DNA of 7,705 nt from Halobacteria archaeon (GTDB lineage: Bacteria; Pseudomonadota; Gammaproteobacteria; UBA9214), in NCBI GenBank assembly GCA_013041945.1, contig JABDRC010000118.1, forward strand, positions 1-7,705, written 5' to 3'. A program made the translations under genes and the position numbers. The first letter of the stretch is position 1, and each line of letters starts with the position of its first letter. Of this stretch, positions 5,772 through 7,705 are shown in pieces. Under the pieces are notes generated by a model. It was not told the origin of the DNA and ran no database searches. It saw only the letters and a list, made by a program, of their open reading frames with translations.

Positions 5772-7697
5772 ATGGCAGACAAACTGACATTCCGCCGTTA
5801 CGAGGATAATGACCACGAATGGACGCGCTGGTCGGAAGATATCTACAACGAAGATACCTCCTACAAGTGTCCAACCTATGTGCATCGCACGCCGCCCTGC
5901 CAGGGCAGCTGCCCCTCCGGCGAGGACATCCGCGGCTGGCTGCAGATCGTACGCGGCATAGAAAAGCCGCCGGCCGGCGTCGAATGGCAGGAATACGCCT
6001 TTCGCCGCTCGACTGACGCCAACCCGTTCCCGGCCATTATGGGCCGTGTCTGCCCGGCTCCCTGCCAGGATGGCTGCAACCGCAACGAGGTCGAGGACTA
6101 CGTCGGTATCAACGCGGTCGAGCAGTTCATCGGCGACCATGCACTGCAGGCGAAGCTGGCATTCGCCGCAGCAGAACAGGAGACCGGCAAGCGGATCGCC
6201 ATCATCGGCGGCGGCGTAGCCGGGCTCGCGGCCGCCTACCAGCTGCGCCGGCTGGGCCACGGCGCCACTATCTTCGACGAGCGCGAGGAACTCGGCGGCA
6301 TGACACGCTACGGCATCCCCGGCTACCGCATGCCGCGCGATGTCATGGATGGCGAGATCCAGCGCATCCTCGACATGGGCGTCGAGTTACACATGCAGAC
6401 TCGCGTGGGCCGCGATATCAGTTTCGAACAGCTGGAAAAGGACTACGACGCCATCCTGCTGGCCATCGGTGCGCAGCAGGGGCGCACCCTCAGCATTCCC
6501 GGCGGCGATGCGCCCAACTGCGTCAGCGGTGTGGCCTTCCTGGCCGCCTTCAACGAAGGGCGCATGCAGCATACCGCCAGCAAGGTCGTGGTCATCGGCG
6601 GCGGCGATACCGCCATGGACGTGGTCTCTGTCGCCCGCCGCCTCGGCCACATCAATTCACCGCATCCGGGCGATCGCCCGGAGTCCGTCATCCGCGACCT
6701 GACCGCACACGATGTCGCCGCCACCGCCAGCCGCGAGGGCTCCGAGGTCCTGCTGATCTACCGGCGCCCGGTCGAGCAGATGCCGGCGGCGGAACATGAA
6801 CGGATCACCGCCGAAAAGGAAGGCATCGAACTGCGCGGCAGCCTGGCACCGAAGGAACTCGTCATCGGTGCAGACGGGCGCGCCACGGCGCTGCGCGTCA
6901 TCGAGGTCGACTGGACCGATGGCAAGATGACCGAGAAGGAAGGTTCGGAGTTCGATATCGAATGTGACCTGGTCGTCCCGGCCGTGGGCCAGTCCGGCGA
7001 CCTGACCGGCCTGGAGGCCTTTGACAACGGGCGCGGCCTGGTCGACTCCGACAAGTTTTACCAGGTCCCCGACAAGCCGGGCTATTTTGCCTGCGGTGAT
7101 ATCGTCCGCCCGCACCTCCTGACCACGGCCATCGGCCAGGCGGCCGTCGCCGTGGACAGCATCGACCGTTACCTTGCCAGCAAAGAATTCGATCGCCGGC
7201 CCAAGGTCGATGTGCACCACTTCAACCTGCTGGACAAGCTGCGTGAAACCGAACTAACGCCCGCAGAATACGACCATAGCCAGGAATGGGGCACCGATGC
7301 AGCCGGTTACGCCGTGCACAACTACGAAGACCGCTCGCAGGCGGAAATCATTCCGCATGACATGCTCTACCTCGGGCACTTCCCCTTTACTGCACGCAAC
7401 CGGCGTAAGGAAACCGGGGTCGGCGCCGACGAGGTGCTGGGTCACTTCGAGGAACGCTTCCGCGGCCTCGACGAGGAACACGTGCGCGCCGAGGCGGAGC
7501 GCTGCATGAGCTGCGGCATGTGCTTCGAATGTGACAATTGCGTGATCTACTGTCCGCAGGACGCCGTCCTGCGCACGCCGAAGGACCACGCGACCATGGG
7601 ACGTTACGTCTACACCGACTATGACCGCTGCATCGGCTGCCACATCTGCGCAGAGGTCTGCCCGACCGGCTACATCAATATGGGGATGGGTGCGTAA
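5772..7697 (+). CDS. dsrL: DsrL-like NAD(P)H:acceptor oxidoreductase (FAD, iron-sulfur; GltD superfamily)
   Basis: A 641-residue cytosolic iron-sulfur flavoprotein. The N-terminal cluster region has C33, C43, C47 and C94-x3-C98-x3-C102. The FAD Rossmann motif is GGGVAG (146-151) and the NAD(P) motif is GGGDTAMD (276-283). YRRPVEQMPA (330-339) resembles the GltD segment that contacts NADPH, and CGDI (441-444) closes the FAD site. The tail is a ferredoxin domain with C578, C581, C584, C587, C590, C594, then C620, C623, C626 and C630 before PTGYINMG. Length and the C-terminal YVYTDYDRCIGCHIC...PTGY pattern fit DsrL, which in Allochromatium vinosum links NAD(H) to reverse-acting sulfite reductase DsrAB. 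GltD itself lacks this tail; KorC-type subunits of 2-oxoacid:acceptor oxidoreductases are the main alternative. No dsr gene is in view, so the symbol is a family call. The ATG has no good ribosome binding site; GAGGG lies 12 bases upstream. Confidence 0.85.
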   Translation: MADKLTFRRYEDNDHEWTRWSEDIYNEDTSYKCPTYVHRTPPCQGSCPSGEDIRGWLQIVRGIEKPPAGVEWQEYAFRRSTDANPFPAIMGRVCPAPCQDGCNRNEVEDYVGINAVEQFIGDHALQAKLAFAAAEQETGKRIAIIGGGVAGLAAAYQLRRLGHGATIFDEREELGGMTRYGIPGYRMPRDVMDGEIQRILDMGVELHMQTRVGRDISFEQLEKDYDAILLAIGAQQGRTLSIPGGDAPNCVSGVAFLAAFNEGRMQHTASKVVVIGGGDTAMDVVSVARRLGHINSPHPGDRPESVIRDLTAHDVAATASREGSEVLLIYRRPVEQMPAAEHERITAEKEGIELRGSLAPKELVIGADGRATALRVIEVDWTDGKMTEKEGSEFDIECDLVVPAVGQSGDLTGLEAFDNGRGLVDSDKFYQVPDKPGYFACGDIVRPHLLTTAIGQAAVAVDSIDRYLASKEFDRRPKVDVHHFNLLDKLRETELTPAEYDHSQEWGTDAAGYAVHNYEDRSQAEIIPHDMLYLGHFPFTARNRRKETGVGADEVLGHFEERFRGLDEEHVRAEAERCMSCGMCFECDNCVIYCPQDAVLRTPKDHATMGRYVYTDYDRCIGCHICAEVCPTGYINMGMGA

Positions 7698-7705
7698 AAC
7701 CGGTT

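Noticed and set aside
5682..6260. A 192-codon open frame on the minus strand over the start of the DsrL-like gene
   Set aside because: It is antisense to conserved cysteine motifs and the FAD site of a clear gene, has low-complexity composition, and crosses the promoter region.
5772..7697. Plain glutamate synthase small subunit (GltD)
   Set aside because: The FAD and NAD(P) core matches, but the protein is well over 100 residues longer than GltD, has a two-cluster ferredoxin tail, and no GltB gene precedes it.
7697..7705. AACCGGTT-like palindrome after the last stop codon
   Set aside because: It is short, lies at the window edge, has no T-run or partner, and is expected by chance.

Overview
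This window looks like chromosomal DNA of a moderately GC-rich gammaproteobacterium. That placement is inference: it rests on the style of the proteins, on paired GTAG-type REP elements of the kind common in gammaproteobacteria, and on a DsrL-like iron-sulfur flavoprotein of the type found in sulfur-oxidising Chromatiales-like bacteria. I see no tRNA, rRNA, CRISPR array, insertion sequence or prophage gene.

Layout. (1) Positions 3-2524, plus strand: a signalling pair. The first gene is a hybrid sensor histidine kinase (GAF-PAS-HisKA-HATPase-REC-REC) whose 5' end lies outside the window. It overlaps by one base a CheY-like single-domain response regulator. The PAS domain keeps the histidine and arginine positions used by FixL to bind haem and oxygen. 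A GC-rich hairpin follows the second gene. (2) Positions 2632-5521, minus strand, read right to left: an HNH endonuclease, a stand-alone 5'-3' exonuclease (FEN type, 4-base overlap), a fructosamine/ketosamine-3-kinase family protein and a small Sel1-repeat protein. An inverted REP pair separates the exonuclease from the kinase and supplies the exonuclease stop codon. (3) Positions 5522-5771: a 250-base divergent control region with a good sigma70-like promoter on the plus strand and several inverted repeats, including four TGTT(T)CAA half-sites in alternating orientation. (4) Positions 5772-7697, plus strand: a 641-residue DsrL-like NAD(P)H:acceptor oxidoreductase with N-terminal cysteine motifs, FAD and NAD(P) folds and a C-terminal two-cluster ferredoxin domain.

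How the genes may work together. The kinase and regulator form one phosphorelay, possibly redox- or oxygen-responsive, with no DNA-binding output in view. The HNH and exonuclease genes are translationally coupled and may share a DNA-processing role. The ketosamine kinase and Sel1 genes follow in the same direction and may be housekeeping passengers. The DsrL-like gene sits apart from any dsr gene in view, and its true partner must lie downstream of the window or elsewhere. Nothing here amounts to a clearly new multi-gene system. The best leads are the FixL-like PAS, the dyad-rich promoter of the DsrL-like gene, its orphan context, and the HNH/exonuclease pair.
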